64,000 nt of DNA from Gigaspora rosea (lineage: Eukaryota > Glomeromycota > Glomeromycetes > Diversisporales > Gigasporaceae), in NCBI GenBank assembly GCA_003550325.1, contig QKWP01000200.1, positions 1-64,000 of the forward strand. The letters are read 5' to 3'. The notes below the pieces were generated by a model that was not told the origin of the DNA, did no database searches, and saw nothing but the letters and a program-made list of their open reading frames with translations. Below, one piece after another: positions 63,512 to 64,000 of this stretch (its first letter is position 1; each line of letters begins with the position of its first letter). The position numbers and the translations under genes were made by a program.

Positions 63512-63720
63512 GGTATAGTGACTTAGGGAAGTTGTCAAGTTGTCACCCCCAAGCAGCAGGTTGAGAGTTCGAATCCCATTGGTAACGCTTTGAAAATTAG
63601 ACCTGTGTTCGGTAACTTGTTTCTCTCTATCAGTTGGGTATATAACCTGTAGACTTGGTTCCACTATCTAGAATGGGAGCTTCCGGGCGTAAGTGTAACA
63701 TTATACTGTCAAATCCAAGA
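63512..63720 (+). mobile_element. Possible tRNA-derived SINE
   Basis: Directly at the LTR break lies a tRNA-like head: a box-A-like TAGTGACTTAGGG (about 63520) and, about 50 bp on, GGTTGAGAGTTCGAATCCC, a good RNA polymerase III box B. The pieces do not fold into a clean functional tRNA by eye. The 3' end and target duplication are not identified. Confidence 0.4.
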
Positions 63721-63960
63721 AACTGGAGAAATTAGAAACCTGTTTGGCAAGTCCCGAGTAAGGAGGTAGAATTTGATCTTTGACGGTGCTACCAAAAGAA
63801 GGTCGTTACCGGGGTCAGAACGAACCTTATAAGGGCCGTGTAGAAAACGGTAGCGGTTCAAGATAACTCCTGACTGCAAGCGTCGGTTAATGCCATGGCA
63901 TCCAGTTTCTGAAGACCGCTGGGGCTTAGGATTGGGACACAAACCCTGGTCAGCTGGCAA
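63709..63960 (-). other. Coding-like minus-strand segment at the window edge
   Basis: An 83-codon frame (contains GVILNRYRFLHGPYKVRSDP, then GNDLLLVAPSKIKFYLLTRD) in a patch clearly less AT-rich than its surroundings. It may be part of another mobile element that interrupts the Gyp2b LTR. No family recognised and the edge cuts the context. Confidence 0.3.
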
Positions 63961-64000
63961 TTTCTACAAGGATAAAGTAGCCCTAAGGCTGCCAGGCTAT

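Overview
The window is AT-rich eukaryotic DNA, almost certainly from a filamentous fungus with a large, repeat-loaded genome. The best guess is an arbuscular mycorrhizal fungus (Glomeromycotina, Rhizophagus/Gigaspora-like). This rests on very AT-rich spacers, short 80-115 nt introns, decayed ribonuclease-inhibitor-type LRR and tyrosine-recombinase fragments, and gag/protease/integrase proteins of a style I associate with that group. The lineage is inference; the eukaryotic and repeat-rich character is seen directly. Ordinary host genes are almost absent.

Bases 1-21000 are gene-poor. They hold a decayed tyrosine recombinase (about 1846-3300) split by a MITE that itself contains a MITE, several tandem repeats, other TIR/MITE elements, an LRR pseudogene (14133-14425) and the only convincing host gene: a minus-strand secreted-protein gene (15826-17181). 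It appears to be built from 11 exons, five of them only 3 nt long, strung along a tandem-duplicated intron unit.

Bases 21000-31150 are stacked elements. A 2.6 kb inverted-repeat unit carries minus-strand fragments of two housekeeping genes (TSR1-like and organellar release-factor-1-like) in permuted order. Next come two MULE-like elements with GT-rich minisatellite bodies, one holding a further TIR element and a 362-bp palindrome, and an LTR retroelement (25969-30556) with 4-bp target duplications.

Bases 31152-64000 are a nested pile of Ty3/gypsy elements. An old element, Gyp2a (+ strand), has its 5' LTR split by a young, apparently intact Ty3/gypsy element, Gyp1 (31767-41075, minus strand; TSD ATGT; LTRs 591/592 bp; Gag-Pro, RT-RNase H, integrase and an extra ORF). 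Its gag holds two hAT-like MITEs. Its RT is cut by Gyp2b (minus strand, 45723 to beyond 63511), a second copy of the same family. Gyp2b in turn carries a MITE in its 3' LTR and, inside pol, a 9343-bp element (50697-60039) with 425-bp terminal inverted repeats and a 6-bp TSD.

That 9.3 kb element is the most unusual object here. It is bounded like a Polinton/Ginger-type DNA transposon and carries a retrovirus-type DDE integrase, but it also encodes a Gag-like capsid region, a retropepsin-like protease, coiled-coil and membrane-anchored proteins, a cysteine-rich ORF inside both TIRs, and a family of short hairpin repeats. I see no reverse transcriptase or DNA polymerase in it. It is decayed (nonsense codons, frameshifts, integrase Asp to Asn) and contains one N flanked by a 126-bp duplication that looks like an assembly artefact. 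Empty sites from the paired repeats support much of the stratigraphy.
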